A stretch of DNA of 64,000 nucleotides from CAMDMI01 sp044379485 (GCA_044379485.1 JBIPOE010000008.1:20660-84659), one strand, 5' to 3'; positions 33,934-43,267 are shown, counted from the stretch's first letter. The notes: a model not told the origin generated them from the sequence alone. Made by a program: numbers and translations.

Positions 33934-35553
33934 ATGCTTCAAGACGAAATACTAAAACGCAGAACCTTCGGAATCATCAGCCACCCCGATGCCGGAAAAA
34001 CCACATTGACTGAAAAACTTCTTCTGTTTGGAGGGGCAATCCAAACTGCAGGTGCGGTAAAAAGCAACAAGATTACCAAATCGGCAACCTCCGATTTTAT
34101 GGAAATTGAGAAGCAAAGAGGAATCTCTGTGGCTACTTCTGTAATGGGTTTTGAGTATGGAGGATATAAAATCAACATTCTTGATACTCCTGGTCACAAA
34201 GATTTTGCTGAAGATACTTACCGGACTCTGACTGCGGTCGATTCTGTTATTTTAGTTATAGATTGTGTAAAAGGCGTTGAGGAACAGACCCGTAGGTTGA
34301 TGGAAGTTTGCAGAATGCGCAATACTCCTGTTATTATTTTCATCAATAAAATGGACCGCGAAGGCCAGGATCCTTACGATCTTTTGGATGAAGTTGAAAA
34401 GGAACTTAATATCCACACAAGACCACTTACCTGGCCAATTGGTATTGGAGCCACTTTTCAGGGCGTTTACAATCTTTTTGAGAAAAAACTTTTACTTTTC
34501 TCTAATACCAAAACAAAAAAAGCAGAGGACATAGTTTCATTTAACAGCATAGAAGACAAGGAATTAGATCTTAAAATAGGAGAGAAAGCAGCCAACAAAC
34601 TTCGGGAAGATGCCGAATTGATAGAAGGTGTTTATGAGCCATTTGATGAGGATTTGTATCGGGAAGGCTATCTGGCACCAGTTTTTTTCGGATCCGCTGT
34701 TAACAACTTTGGTGTTCAGGAACTTCTGGATACCTTTATCAGAGTAGCACCGTCTCCCAAACCCCGGCAATCGGATTTGAGGGAAGTAATTCCAACTGAG
34801 AAGAATTTTACGGGTTTTATTTTTAAAATCCACGCCAATCTGGATCCAAACCACAGAGACCGAATCGCCTTTTGCAGAATCGTTTCCGGTACTTTTGAGC
34901 GTAATACTTTTTACTACCACACCCGTTTGGATAAAAAACTCCGGTTCTCGAGTCCAAATATGTTTATGGCCAATGAAAAAAGTGTGGTAGAAGAGGCTTT
35001 TCCAGGTGATGTGGTTGGTCTATATGATACGGGGAATTTCAAAATTGGTGACACGCTAACCGAAGGTGAACATATTCAATATCAGGGAATTCCAAGCTTT
35101 TCTCCAGAGATTTTTAAGGAATTGATTAACAAAGATCCTTTCAAGGCCAAGCAATTAGAAAAGGGTATCAGGCAGTTGACCGATGAAGGTGTTGCTCAGC
35201 TTTTTATGCAGGAACAAGGCAATATCAAAATTATTGGAACTGTTGGCGAACTCCAGTTTGAAGTAATTCAATTCAGACTTTTGCAGGAATATGGCGCTTC
35301 ATGTTCCTTCCACTCCGTTGCCTATTCAAAAGCTTGCTGGATAACTTCAGATGATAAAGAAGCCTTAGCAAATTTCATTCGTTTCAAAGCCCGAAACATC
35401 ACTTTTGATAAAGAGGACAGGCCTGTTTTTATGGCAGATACGCTGCGAAACTTAAAATCTGTTCAGGATTTGTACCCAGCTATTTCCTTCCACTTTACTT
35501 CAGAGTTCAAAACTGATCAGACAAAAATTGCAGAAGGGGCCTGGAAGAGTTAG
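33934..35553 (+). CDS. prfC: Peptide chain release factor 3
   Basis: Translational GTPase that recycles RF1 and RF2 after termination. 539 residues with the RF3-specific order: G1 SHPDAGKTT (from residue 17), the switch element QRGISVATSVMGFEY, G3 DTPGHKDF, G4 NKMDRE, then domain II and the RF3 C-terminal domain (ELQFEVIQFRLLQEYG). The frame is complete and the start ATG is the first. RF3 is not universal in bacteria, so its presence along with rqcH and hflX shows a well-stocked ribosome-rescue toolkit. A 38-bp palindrome begins one base after the stop codon. Confidence 0.96.
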   Translation: MLQDEILKRRTFGIISHPDAGKTTLTEKLLLFGGAIQTAGAVKSNKITKSATSDFMEIEKQRGISVATSVMGFEYGGYKINILDTPGHKDFAEDTYRTLTAVDSVILVIDCVKGVEEQTRRLMEVCRMRNTPVIIFINKMDREGQDPYDLLDEVEKELNIHTRPLTWPIGIGATFQGVYNLFEKKLLLFSNTKTKKAEDIVSFNSIEDKELDLKIGEKAANKLREDAELIEGVYEPFDEDLYREGYLAPVFFGSAVNNFGVQELLDTFIRVAPSPKPRQSDLREVIPTEKNFTGFIFKIHANLDPNHRDRIAFCRIVSGTFERNTFYYHTRLDKKLRFSSPNMFMANEKSVVEEAFPGDVVGLYDTGNFKIGDTLTEGEHIQYQGIPSFSPEIFKELINKDPFKAKQLEKGIRQLTDEGVAQLFMQEQGNIKIIGTVGELQFEVIQFRLLQEYGASCSFHSVAYSKACWITSDDKEALANFIRFKARNITFDKEDRPVFMADTLRNLKSVQDLYPAISFHFTSEFKTDQTKIAEGAWKS

Positions 35554-35554
35554 C

Positions 35555-35592
35555 TTCAATAATTGTGAAAGTTAACTTTCATAATTATTGAA
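35555..35592. repeat. 38-bp near-perfect palindrome after prfC
   Basis: Runs from TTCAATAATT to AATTATTGAA, centred on GTTAAC (35571-35576), with a single G-T wobble pair. It is almost free of GC pairs, has no T-run, and lies between convergent prfC and clpS. It could be an mRNA-end-protecting hairpin, a weak terminator or a protein-binding site. Confidence 0.85.
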
Positions 35593-35788
35593 CATTGACT
35601 CTTGATTACAGGACAGTTGCTGTATTCAATTTGAAGAAAATAACTTCAAGTGGGGGATCTTGGAAAGGAAGGAAAATATTTTTTTGGGGTAAAAATAAAT
35701 GGTGGTTTAAAAAACAACCACTGGGATATCCTGCAAGGATTTAATAAACCAGAATTTTACATTAAAAAGAGAGTGGGTAGTCTTGCAA

Positions 35789-36067
35789 TTACTCCATCAC
35801 CTCTGCCGAAATACCCGCATCACAGATTTGATTGCGCATTTGGGCCATTTTGTCCCATTCGCCGGTTTTTACGGTACACTTCCCTTTGAAGTGAATAATG
35901 GTGGCGCATTGCTCAGCCTGCTCTGGGGTGTGTCCGCAAACCTCACACAATGTCAAAATAACGTGGTCGAATGTGTTGAAATCATCATTAAACACAACAA
36001 GCTTGTAAAGTGTGACCTCAACCGTGAGGAGATCAACTTCTTCTTCGATATCAAATTGAGTGGCCAT
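35789..36067 (-). CDS. clpS: ATP-dependent Clp protease adaptor
   Basis: 92 residues. ClpS delivers N-degron substrates to the ClpAP or ClpCP protease. The core has LYKLVVFNDDFNTFDHVI (the conserved NDD region that holds the N-terminal residue of the substrate), then ILTLCEVCGHTPEQAEQCATIIHFKG, here as CGHTPEQAEQCATIIHFKG, and TVKTGEWDKMAQMRNQI. The length is normal for the Bacteroidota form. The ATG at 36067 has a -7-like TAATTTTG (36075-36082, minus strand) so close that the leader would be extremely short. It is divergent from the symporter gene. Confidence 0.93.
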   Translation of the reverse strand: MATQFDIEEEVDLLTVEVTLYKLVVFNDDFNTFDHVILTLCEVCGHTPEQAEQCATIIHFKGKCTVKTGEWDKMAQMRNQICDAGISAEVME

Positions 36068-36137
36068 ATAAACGCAAAATTAAATCGATTTTTCCCTTTC
36101 ACCACCACTTTTCTGTAAATAGCCGCCAAATTTATTT

Positions 36138-37607
36138 ATGAGTCCATTTTTCGGCATTGCCCTCATTTTCGTTTATTTCACAATCCTACTCACAGTATCC
36201 TGGTTTACAGCCAAAGGGGAAAAGGGTACAGATGCTTTTTTCACTGCCAACCGTTCTTCAAAATGGTATTTGGTCGCTTTTGGTATGATTGGAACATCGC
36301 TTTCCGGAGTCACTTTTATCTCTGTGCCCGGAATGGTGAAAGCCAGCCAGTTCCATTATCTACAAATGGTTTTTGGCTACCTCATCGGGTATTTCGTGAT
36401 TGCCAATTTGCTAATGCCCATGTACTATCGTCTCAATCTGGTTTCTATTTACACCTATTTGGAACATAGGTTTGGATATTGGGCCTATAAAACAGGCGCT
36501 GGTTTTTTTCTGCTTTCCCGTTTGGTGGGTTCATCGGCACGTTTTTACCTGGTGCTTAGCGTATTGCATTTTTCTATTTTCGAACCTTTTGGCATTCCAT
36601 TTTGGGTTTCAGTTGGCATTGGTCTTTTGCTCATTTGGGTTTATACTTATAAAGGTGGCATGAAAACCATCATTATTACTGATACTCTTCAAACCTTTTG
36701 TATGCTGGCTGGGGTAGTGGCTTCTATCATTTATCTGGCTGGTGAGCTGGATCTTAGCATTGGCCAATTGCCGTCTTTTGTACAAAAAAATCCCATGTCT
36801 GAAATCTGGGCATTTGATGTTTCACAAAAATCTTTTTGGCTGAAACAAATTCTGGCAGGTGCTTTCATAGCAATCACTATGACTGGTTTGGATCAGGATA
36901 TGATGCAAAAAAACCTGACCTGCAAAAGCCTGGGTGAGGCGAAGAAAAACATGTATTGGTTTAGTGGAACTTTATTGGTTGTGAATATTCTTTTTCTGGT
37001 TTTAGGTTTGATGTTATACAGCTATGCAACTCAAATTCAATTGGATATGCCTGCTAAATCAGACCAATTGTTTCCTTTAATTGCTTTGCAACATTTTCCC
37101 GTTTGGCTGGGCTTGATGTTTTTGATGGGTATCATTGCCGCTACCTATGCCAGCACCGATTCGGCTCTTACTGCCCTTACAACCTCTTTTTGTTTTGATT
37201 TTCTAAATTTCAAAACTATGAATGAAGAAGAAAAAGGTCGAAAGAAAATACTTGTTCATTTAGGAATGTCAGCTACTATTTGGCTGATCGTTTTGGTGTT
37301 TTATAAGTTTAATCAGGATAGCCTTATTGTTACTGTTTTTGAGCTGGCAGGTTACACCTATGGCCCTTTGCTTGGTCTTTATGCTGCTGGCTTATTAACC
37401 AGAATTAATGCAAAAGATACTTGGATTCCAGCCATTTGTGTGTTTTCGCCTATTGCTTCCTATGTTTTAAAAACCAACAGTAAATTTCTCTTCAACGGTT
37501 ATGAAATTGGTTTCGAGATTCTCATTATAAATGGATTCATTACTTTGAGTTTGTTGTTTGTATCTACGTTTTTTAGAACTGAGAAGGATTTAGACTCAGT
37601 TTCATAG
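36138..37607 (+). CDS. Sodium:solute symporter (SSS family)
   Basis: 489 residues with about 13 hydrophobic helices of the LeuT fold. The N-terminal region has FTANRSSKWYLVAFGMIGTSLSG, shown here as FTANRSSKWYLVAFGMIG, with the SSS-type sodium site pattern, then LSRLVGSSARFYLVL and YTYKGGMKTIIITD, the family's well-known mid-region motif, and GLDQDMMQKNLTC. The last helices include the ATYASTDSALTALTTSF sodium-binding helix. The substrate (proline, sugar, sialic acid or iodide in other members) cannot be told. Gene stands alone. Confidence 0.92.
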   Translation: MSPFFGIALIFVYFTILLTVSWFTAKGEKGTDAFFTANRSSKWYLVAFGMIGTSLSGVTFISVPGMVKASQFHYLQMVFGYLIGYFVIANLLMPMYYRLNLVSIYTYLEHRFGYWAYKTGAGFFLLSRLVGSSARFYLVLSVLHFSIFEPFGIPFWVSVGIGLLLIWVYTYKGGMKTIIITDTLQTFCMLAGVVASIIYLAGELDLSIGQLPSFVQKNPMSEIWAFDVSQKSFWLKQILAGAFIAITMTGLDQDMMQKNLTCKSLGEAKKNMYWFSGTLLVVNILFLVLGLMLYSYATQIQLDMPAKSDQLFPLIALQHFPVWLGLMFLMGIIAATYASTDSALTALTTSFCFDFLNFKTMNEEEKGRKKILVHLGMSATIWLIVLVFYKFNQDSLIVTVFELAGYTYGPLLGLYAAGLLTRINAKDTWIPAICVFSPIASYVLKTNSKFLFNGYEIGFEILIINGFITLSLLFVSTFFRTEKDLDSVS

Positions 37608-37883
37608 CTCTTGGCTTTTTTAATGAGCAAGTTTGGCTTTTTTTCATCAATGAGTGTTAAGGTCCTCAAGGCTAGAATAGGAACAAAATCCTTTTGTTTG
37701 CTTCGTCTCTCTAAGTTTTAGAAGGTTCAAAGCATAAAATAGATTGGATTGTGTATCTGTAAGACCTTTGGAATAACTACAATTTCCTCATATTCTGAAT
37801 TCCAACTTCATTTCCAGTTCCTTAGTAACAAATTCTACATCCTCACTTATCATTCTACGCAAAAATTAAATTATTTTTTTCCT

Positions 37884-38261
37884 TTATTTCAAAATAGCCT
37901 TAGCCACTTTTGGGTCCACAATAACCGTATCATGTTCAAAGTCAAGTTTGATTCGCCATTTTTGCAAAGTATTAACCCCAATTATCACATCTTCAGATAG
38001 TCCGGGAATGACCATAAACTCATCAGACATTCTTATGTCATTGTAATAAAAATCTAAGGCAACCCTTTGAGTTATTTTAAGATAACTTCCTGCAGCGGAG
38101 GTTGCTATTTCCAAAGGCTTATGCATTTTTACAGGAATTTCCAGATCCTCCAGAAATTCTGGTGTCAAACAGGAAAAGGAAGCTCCAGAATCAAAAAGAG
38201 AATAACCAGTTTTTTCTCCCAAAGAGCCTTCAAAGTGGAGTGGAATTTTAATGATAGACAT
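37884..38261 (-). CDS. Retropepsin-like (clan AA) aspartic protease, second copy
   Basis: 125 residues. The active-site signature YSLFDSGASFSCL has D24-S-G-A, and the second element is EDVIIGVNTLQKWRIKLDF, matching the hydrophobic-hydrophobic-G-x-x-x-L pattern of single-domain retropepsins. There is no signal peptide. It is only distantly similar to the 26134-26547 protein. The surrounding intergenic regions are quiet, and no partner gene is evident. Substrate unknown. Confidence 0.78.
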   Translation of the reverse strand: MSIIKIPLHFEGSLGEKTGYSLFDSGASFSCLTPEFLEDLEIPVKMHKPLEIATSAAGSYLKITQRVALDFYYNDIRMSDEFMVIPGLSEDVIIGVNTLQKWRIKLDFEHDTVIVDPKVAKAILK

Positions 38262-38575
38262 AATACAAAGCTACCAATATATGATAGAGATTTACAAGAA
38301 AATTTCATGTCCCGTTAAGATTTTAGCCTCTAAGTTAAAAATCTCTTTTGCAAATTGTTTCATTTATTATTGTGCCAAGTTTGATTTGCAAACATCAAAA
38401 AACAACCTGCTTAATTACTTATGGAATAGTTAGTTACCAATTTTATCAATGTTTTGAGAAGATTGAGTTGCCAGGTAATTTGGCCACAAATATTGCCTGA
38501 AAACTTACGCCTAACATTTTTTTACGTTTAGCGGGATAATGCTCTAATAGATAAGCCTTTCCTTCACGCCTTCAA
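38262..38575. other. 314-bp divergent intergenic region
   Basis: Between the divergent protease and barrel-like genes. A weak inverted repeat, CGCCTAAC and GTTTAGCG, lies about 38510-38533, shortly before the plus-strand gene. No gene or RNA was seen. Confidence 0.4.
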
Positions 38576-39703
38576 ATGAAAAGCACTATGTTTAGATTTT
38601 ACGTTATAGTCCTGTTTTCATGTATTACTTCATCCAGCGTCAAAGCGCAAATTGATGAAGCCTTTCCTGCCTCAACTGTTAGTTATAAAGTTGTTCAGGA
38701 TGATCCAAAGGATGTCAATAATCTTTGGATTCATATCCAGCCATTTACAGTAGATGCCATGCGGATGAATACTGCCATTGGTTCTGGTATGGATATAACT
38801 TATGTGCCAATTCCTAAACTGGAATTAAAAGGTGGAATCAGGGGAAATCTGATTGATGCTTTTGACCTTCAAAGAGCAGCAGCAAATCGAAATGCCTTCA
38901 TCACTACTCAGGAATCTAAGAGAGAGCAGGGTAAGATGATTTTGACAAATGGCTTTTCAAGATTTTATAGCGCTGAAATTGGCGGCACGTATGCCGTTCA
39001 CGATGTCTTAAAGGATGGAACTTCAAAAATTATTCTTGCAGACCAGGCCATACCGGAAAACACTGCTATGGTTGAAAAAATAGAGGTAAATGCCAAGGTT
39101 AGACAAATTATTGGTGCAAGGCTTGGTTTTAACACGATGGCAACTACAGCCTCTCTGCAAAATGCGCTTGAGGATCAAAATGTTGTACTTAAAGGCGATA
39201 AAGGGACAATTATTGACTCAAAGGGAACCAGTTCATTAAATGGCTTCAAAACAGCAAACAACAATAACCTTCTATACTCAAATTTTTCAAGTACAGGGAT
39301 TTACATTGGAGCCTCCATTCAAAAAATCAAAAATATTACCATCAAAACAGAGCGAAATGGAATATTGACCAACAATACTATTTTAACGTATTACGCAGAT
39401 TTGATTTTAAATCCATGGACAAGTCTTGAAAACATTGAAGCTAGAAATGTAGGTAAAGAAGGTTCTGAAACCTTTGATTCTTCTCCTTTGAAGTTAAATA
39501 CATTTGGGGGTAGGGCAGGTTTTGAACTTCGTTACAATCAAGCCTCTCTAATTTCAATTGGTGCAGAGATTGGTTATAGACCGTCCATTTCCGGACAGGG
39601 AGCTTATGCAGTTTTGAAATTAAGCTTTCCCACATTTTCCTTTGGCGCCACCAGTCAAAAGGTTGCAACCAATGTTGGAAAGACCCAAAGCTTGTCTCAA
39701 TAA
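38576..39703 (+). CDS. Putative outer-membrane or secreted protein, function unknown
   Basis: 375 residues. A signal peptide ends at VKAQ (about residue 25). The mature part alternates polar and hydrophobic residues, with strands such as GSGMDITYVPIPKLELKGGI, TGIYIGASIQKIKNITI and AYAVLKLSFPTFSFGATS, and reads like a beta-barrel of about 12-14 strands. There is no T9SS sorting domain; the C-terminus is QSLSQ. I do not recognise the family. It is followed by a strong terminator and is monocistronic. Confidence 0.65.
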   Translation: MKSTMFRFYVIVLFSCITSSSVKAQIDEAFPASTVSYKVVQDDPKDVNNLWIHIQPFTVDAMRMNTAIGSGMDITYVPIPKLELKGGIRGNLIDAFDLQRAAANRNAFITTQESKREQGKMILTNGFSRFYSAEIGGTYAVHDVLKDGTSKIILADQAIPENTAMVEKIEVNAKVRQIIGARLGFNTMATTASLQNALEDQNVVLKGDKGTIIDSKGTSSLNGFKTANNNNLLYSNFSSTGIYIGASIQKIKNITIKTERNGILTNNTILTYYADLILNPWTSLENIEARNVGKEGSETFDSSPLKLNTFGGRAGFELRYNQASLISIGAEIGYRPSISGQGAYAVLKLSFPTFSFGATSQKVATNVGKTQSLSQ

Positions 39704-39794
39704 AAAAAATATTTGTTATCGCTGGTTACCTATCCGCATGTGGAAAGTATATATGAATAGATACACAGATTTATTCATACACCTGTAATACATT

Positions 39795-39827
39795 AAAATG
39801 GCTCTTCGATGAAGAGCCATTTTTTTT
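39795..39827. terminator. Intrinsic terminator, bidirectional
   Basis: AAAATGGCTCTTC (39795-39807) pairs perfectly with GAAGAGCCATTTT (39811-39823) across a GAT loop, followed by a T-run. It should serve both convergent genes. Confidence 0.92.
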
Positions 39828-39831
39828 GTTC

Positions 39832-40929
39832 TTACTTATTGATAATCAACTTCTTTCTGGCTTTCAACCCATCCAGACTTTCTGCCTCAATCCAGTAAAT
39901 TCCCTTAGAAATTTTATCCACCTTAATTTCCATCATTCCAGGTTGAATAGAAATTTCATGTATTTTCTTTCCCTCAAGAGAAAATATTTTTAAATATTTT
40001 AAACTTTTTTCTGTGCTGAAATTGATAATTTCAGATGCTGGATTTGGGAATGGAATAAACTCAAATTCAGGTTGAGCACTTAACAGGGGACGGTTGGCGG
40101 TCAAAAATACTTTTTGAACCGTAGAGCTTAAAACATTTTCATTGGAGTCCAGGGCAATGGTAGCAACAGGTGTTTTCTTTCCATTGGCCCACATTAAGAC
40201 TTGTTTAACGGTAATATCTGGAATCGGTACAGGGAAACTTACCCATGCGGCAGGAAAAAATAAAATTTTTGCAAATACTTCAGTTGTAAATGAAAGTTTG
40301 AGGGTTTGGATATTTCTTAAACAATCAAAACTACCACCTGGCATTTGAATTGTGCCAAAGCCATCTATTTTACTTGTGTCTTTGATTATTCCATTAATCC
40401 GTACCTTCGTAATTGTTGCCGACAAGCCATTGATACTCACAACAGTATCAAATGGAAATTCAAAACTTGTGGTTGTTTGCGCTATTTTATTCATTCCCAT
40501 TGTGGCTGGGAAGCTCAAAATTGGCATCTTCTGAGCAAAATTTAATGCAGCATTTTCAAAATTCAAATTGACGGGAAAGCCCGCTGTTGGTATTACCAAA
40601 CCACTGATATAAAAACCAGTGGCGTCCTTTTGGTAATATCTATACGCATCACCAGTTTTTGCTACAAGATTAGAGCCAGGAATTGATGCGGCAAAAGGTG
40701 TGGATGCAGGATTGAGATAATTGGTAGTTTCGTCTATTCCTATGGCAGAAATATTTTGAAAATCATAGGTTTGGTTACTGCCAGTTGCCGGAATTTCACC
40801 CTGAATATTTACCGTACTTTCAACTATATCATTGCCAGTACTCACCAAGTCACTGACAGTAAGCGTAATTTGCGCAAATGCACTTTGAAGATTAAATCCG
40901 ACTACAACAAAAAGTAAAAAATATTTCAT
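39832..40929 (-). CDS. Secreted protein with T9SS sorting domain, paralogue of the 50.3-51.6 kb protein
   Basis: 365 residues. A signal peptide ends at AFAQ (about residue 20). The next part, ITLTVSDLVSTGNDIVES to the WANGKKTPV segment, is a module of about 250 residues shared with the protein at 50261-51592: both have the phrases 'YDFQN' or 'WDFST', 'GFGTIQMPGGSFDCLR' or 'GWGSITTPFGTFNCLK', and 'ANGKK' or 'ANGRK'. The last 75 residues (FEFIPFPNPASEIINF, LKIFSLEGKKIHEI, ISKGIYWIEA) form a T9SS type A sorting domain. Function unknown. Confidence 0.77.
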   Translation of the reverse strand: MKYFLLFVVVGFNLQSAFAQITLTVSDLVSTGNDIVESTVNIQGEIPATGSNQTYDFQNISAIGIDETTNYLNPASTPFAASIPGSNLVAKTGDAYRYYQKDATGFYISGLVIPTAGFPVNLNFENAALNFAQKMPILSFPATMGMNKIAQTTTSFEFPFDTVVSINGLSATITKVRINGIIKDTSKIDGFGTIQMPGGSFDCLRNIQTLKLSFTTEVFAKILFFPAAWVSFPVPIPDITVKQVLMWANGKKTPVATIALDSNENVLSSTVQKVFLTANRPLLSAQPEFEFIPFPNPASEIINFSTEKSLKYLKIFSLEGKKIHEISIQPGMMEIKVDKISKGIYWIEAESLDGLKARKKLIINK

Positions 40930-41000
40930 AAAAAGGATACAGTTTTGAATTGTAAAAGTATAAATATTGTCGTTTCAGGCATCAAAAAATAATATAAAGT

Positions 41001-42647
41001 ATGGCAAATAATCCGTTTAGCGTAGAAGGGCAACTGGTTGATATTCATTTAAAAAGAATTTATCCTGCAAAAATTTTCATAGAAAATGGGGTAATTAGCA
41101 AAATTGAGGAATTGGATACCGCAGGTGAAAAATTCATAATGCCTGGATTTGTAGATGCCCATGTGCACATTGAAAGCTCCATGTTGGCACCTTCTGAATT
41201 CGCACCTTTGGCCCTAACTCATGGAACCCTTGCCACTGTTTCTGATCCACATGAAATAGCAAATGTACTTGGGATAGAAGGTGTTAGATGGATGGCGGAA
41301 AATGGAAAATCAGCCCCACTCCATTTTCATTTTGGAGCACCTTCCTGTGTGCCAGCTACTATTTTTGAAACTGCCGGAGATGAAATTGATATTGAGGGTA
41401 TTAAAACACTATTTGAGGAAAAGACCTGCCACTATCTGGCTGAAATGATGAATTGGCCAGGAGTAATCTTCGATGATGCTTTGGTAAAGGCAAAAATATC
41501 CGTAACCAAATCACTTGGGCTTCCTGTTGATGGACATGCACCTGGGCTTAGTGGAGAGCAGGCACAAAAGTATTTTGCTGCGGGTATTGAAACTGATCAT
41601 GAGTGTGTTACTTCAGAAGAAAGCCTCGAAAAAGCAGCCTTGGGTGTAAAAATTCTCATCAGAGAAGGCAGTGCCGCCAGAAATTTCGAAGCTTTGATTG
41701 AAACGATTCAATATTTTCCTGATCAGGTTATGTTTTGTTCAGATGACAAACATCCGGACGATTTGCTTTTGGGTCATATCAATCAGCTTGTTGCCAGGGC
41801 TTTGGCAAAGGGTTATGATTTTTTTGATGTGGTCCGTGCGGCAACCATAAATCCTGTTTCACACTATAATTTACCGATTGGCTTGCTTAAAGAAGGCGAT
41901 TCTGCTGATTTTATTTTGGTGGATTCCATTGATAAAATGGATGTGCTCCAAACCTGGAGAAAAGGAGAAGTGGTGTTTGAAAAAGGTGTTTCAAATTGGA
42001 AACCAGGTAATATTGAAAGTAGGCCAAATCAATTTGAGGCACATTATCCGGAAGAAACTGCCTACCAGATCAAATCAGAAAAGTCTGATTTTTCGGAGGT
42101 TCGGGTAATAAATGCTATTGAAGGTCAACTGATTACTAAAGAAAAACTCGAAACATTGCTTGTGTCAAACGGAATAATTCAGCCCGATCAAAACAAAGAC
42201 ATTCTTACGCTAACTGTTGTAAACCGTTATAAAAAAGTAAATCCAGCGAATGCATTTATTTCTGGTTTTGGCTTGAAAAATGCTGCCATTGCGAGTTCAG
42301 TTGCCCATGATTCACACAATGTGGTAGCGGTTGGAACGGAGCCAAAATGGATAAAAATGGCGGTAGATTCTGTTATGAATTCAGGTGGAGGAATCTCCAT
42401 TGCAAGTGCATCAGGAGTTGAAGTTTTACCGCTTCCGATCGCAGGTCTGATGTCTGACAAAGATGGAAAATGGGTTGCCAATCAATATGAAAAGCTTACC
42501 AAACTCGCTCAGGATCAAGGCTCTACTCCAAAAGCTGCCTTTATGCTTTTGTCCTTTATGGCATTACTGGTAATTCCAGAACTAAAACTGAGTGATCTTG
42601 GCTTGTTTGATGGCCTTAAGTTTGGTTTTGTTGAAGTTGAGAAATAG
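41001..42647 (+). CDS. ade: Adenine deaminase
   Basis: Converts adenine to hypoxanthine and ammonia in purine salvage. 548 residues with the amidohydrolase-superfamily metal sites: FVDAHVHIESSML near residue 52 (HxH), ATVSDPHEIANVLG, the conserved HAPGLSG and ETDHECVTSEE in the middle, and CSDDKHPDDLL. The C-terminal domain (about 350-545) has the adenine-deaminase-specific HDSHNVVAVG and GGGISIA. Length and order are as in the bacterial family. A 67-base spacer precedes it. Divergent from the T9SS gene at 39.8 kb. Confidence 0.95.
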   Translation: MANNPFSVEGQLVDIHLKRIYPAKIFIENGVISKIEELDTAGEKFIMPGFVDAHVHIESSMLAPSEFAPLALTHGTLATVSDPHEIANVLGIEGVRWMAENGKSAPLHFHFGAPSCVPATIFETAGDEIDIEGIKTLFEEKTCHYLAEMMNWPGVIFDDALVKAKISVTKSLGLPVDGHAPGLSGEQAQKYFAAGIETDHECVTSEESLEKAALGVKILIREGSAARNFEALIETIQYFPDQVMFCSDDKHPDDLLLGHINQLVARALAKGYDFFDVVRAATINPVSHYNLPIGLLKEGDSADFILVDSIDKMDVLQTWRKGEVVFEKGVSNWKPGNIESRPNQFEAHYPEETAYQIKSEKSDFSEVRVINAIEGQLITKEKLETLLVSNGIIQPDQNKDILTLTVVNRYKKVNPANAFISGFGLKNAAIASSVAHDSHNVVAVGTEPKWIKMAVDSVMNSGGGISIASASGVEVLPLPIAGLMSDKDGKWVANQYEKLTKLAQDQGSTPKAAFMLLSFMALLVIPELKLSDLGLFDGLKFGFVEVEK

Positions 42648-42790
42648 TTTTTTAGAATTGATTCAACTTATTATTGATTGTTGGAATTGGCATAACCTTT
42701 TCTAAAATGGGTTTTGCAGAATGGTTTAAAGTCCTGAAACCTGGAGATTATTTACGCTTGAAATAATACTACAAAAAAGTACAGACATGA

Positions 42791-42818
42791 AAAAAGTCCC
42801 GCTTTTGGCAGGACTTTT
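42791..42818 (-). terminator. Terminator of rpsT, probably bidirectional
   Basis: AAAAGTCC-C-GC (42792-42802) pairs with GC-A-GGACTTTT (42808-42818) across TTTTG, with one mismatch. The A-run at the left gives a U-tract on the minus strand, so it serves rpsT; ade could use it too. Confidence 0.8.
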
Positions 42819-42837
42819 CTTCAACAATTCTATATAA

Positions 42838-43095
42838 TTAAGCTGCTAAGTGATTCACTAATTTAGATAATCGTGATTTGTGGTTTGCGGCTTTATTTCG
42901 GTGTATGATATTTCTCTTTGCTAGTTTATCAAATAGAGAAGATACTTTTTTCAAAAGCTCAACAGCCTCAGCTTTAGTATGAGTTTTTCGTAGTCTCTTT
43001 TCGAAAGTACGAGCAGTAGTTAGCTGGTATTTGTTACGAAGTCTTTTAACTTTGTCAGCTCTGATTTTCTTAAGGGCGGATCTATGATTTGCCAT
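42838..43095 (-). CDS. rpsT: 30S ribosomal protein S20
   Basis: 85 residues, very basic and helical, starting MANHRSALKKIRADKVKRLR, the standard S20 N-terminus, and containing LFDKLAKRNIIHRNKAANHKSRLS, given here as KRNIIHRNKAANHKSRLS. S20 binds 16S rRNA early in 30S assembly. The start codon lies 26 bases after the 3' end of tRNA-Ser, with no promoter in between, so tRNA-Ser and rpsT probably come from one transcript that is cut by tRNA processing. In many bacteria rpsT stands alone. Confidence 0.97.
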   Translation of the reverse strand: MANHRSALKKIRADKVKRLRNKYQLTTARTFEKRLRKTHTKAEAVELLKKVSSLFDKLAKRNIIHRNKAANHKSRLSKLVNHLAA

Positions 43096-43121
43096 TGATA
43101 TTTTGTTCTTTATAAAATCTG

Positions 43122-43206
43122 CAGAGAGAGAGGGATTCGAACCCCCGGACCTTTAACAGTCAACGGTTTTCAAGACCGCCGCAATCGACCACTCTGCCAT
43201 CTCTCT
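43122..43206 (-). tRNA. tRNA-Ser (anticodon TGA)
   Basis: 85 nt on the minus strand. The acceptor arms AGAGAGA (43200-43206) and TCTCTCT pair fully; the anticodon loop is CTTGAAA in a GCGGT/ACCGT stem, giving anticodon TGA for UCN serine codons; a long variable arm of the serine type follows; the T-loop is GGTTCGAATCC. The discriminator is G at 43122 and CCA is not encoded. Confidence 0.96.
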
Positions 43207-43218
43207 TTATTCGGGGTG

Positions 43219-43250
43219 CAAAAGTAAACTATCATTTTTTTACTGCCAAA
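43219..43250 (-). promoter_or_regulatory. Bacteroidota-type promoter of the tRNA-Ser/rpsT unit
   Basis: On the minus strand TTTG (43247-43250), a 20-base spacer and TACTTTTG (43219-43226) match the consensus TTTG-N19..21-TAnnTTTG. The transcript would start about 43212, six bases before the tRNA. Confidence 0.87.
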
Positions 43251-43267
43251 TGTTATGCAACAGTTTT

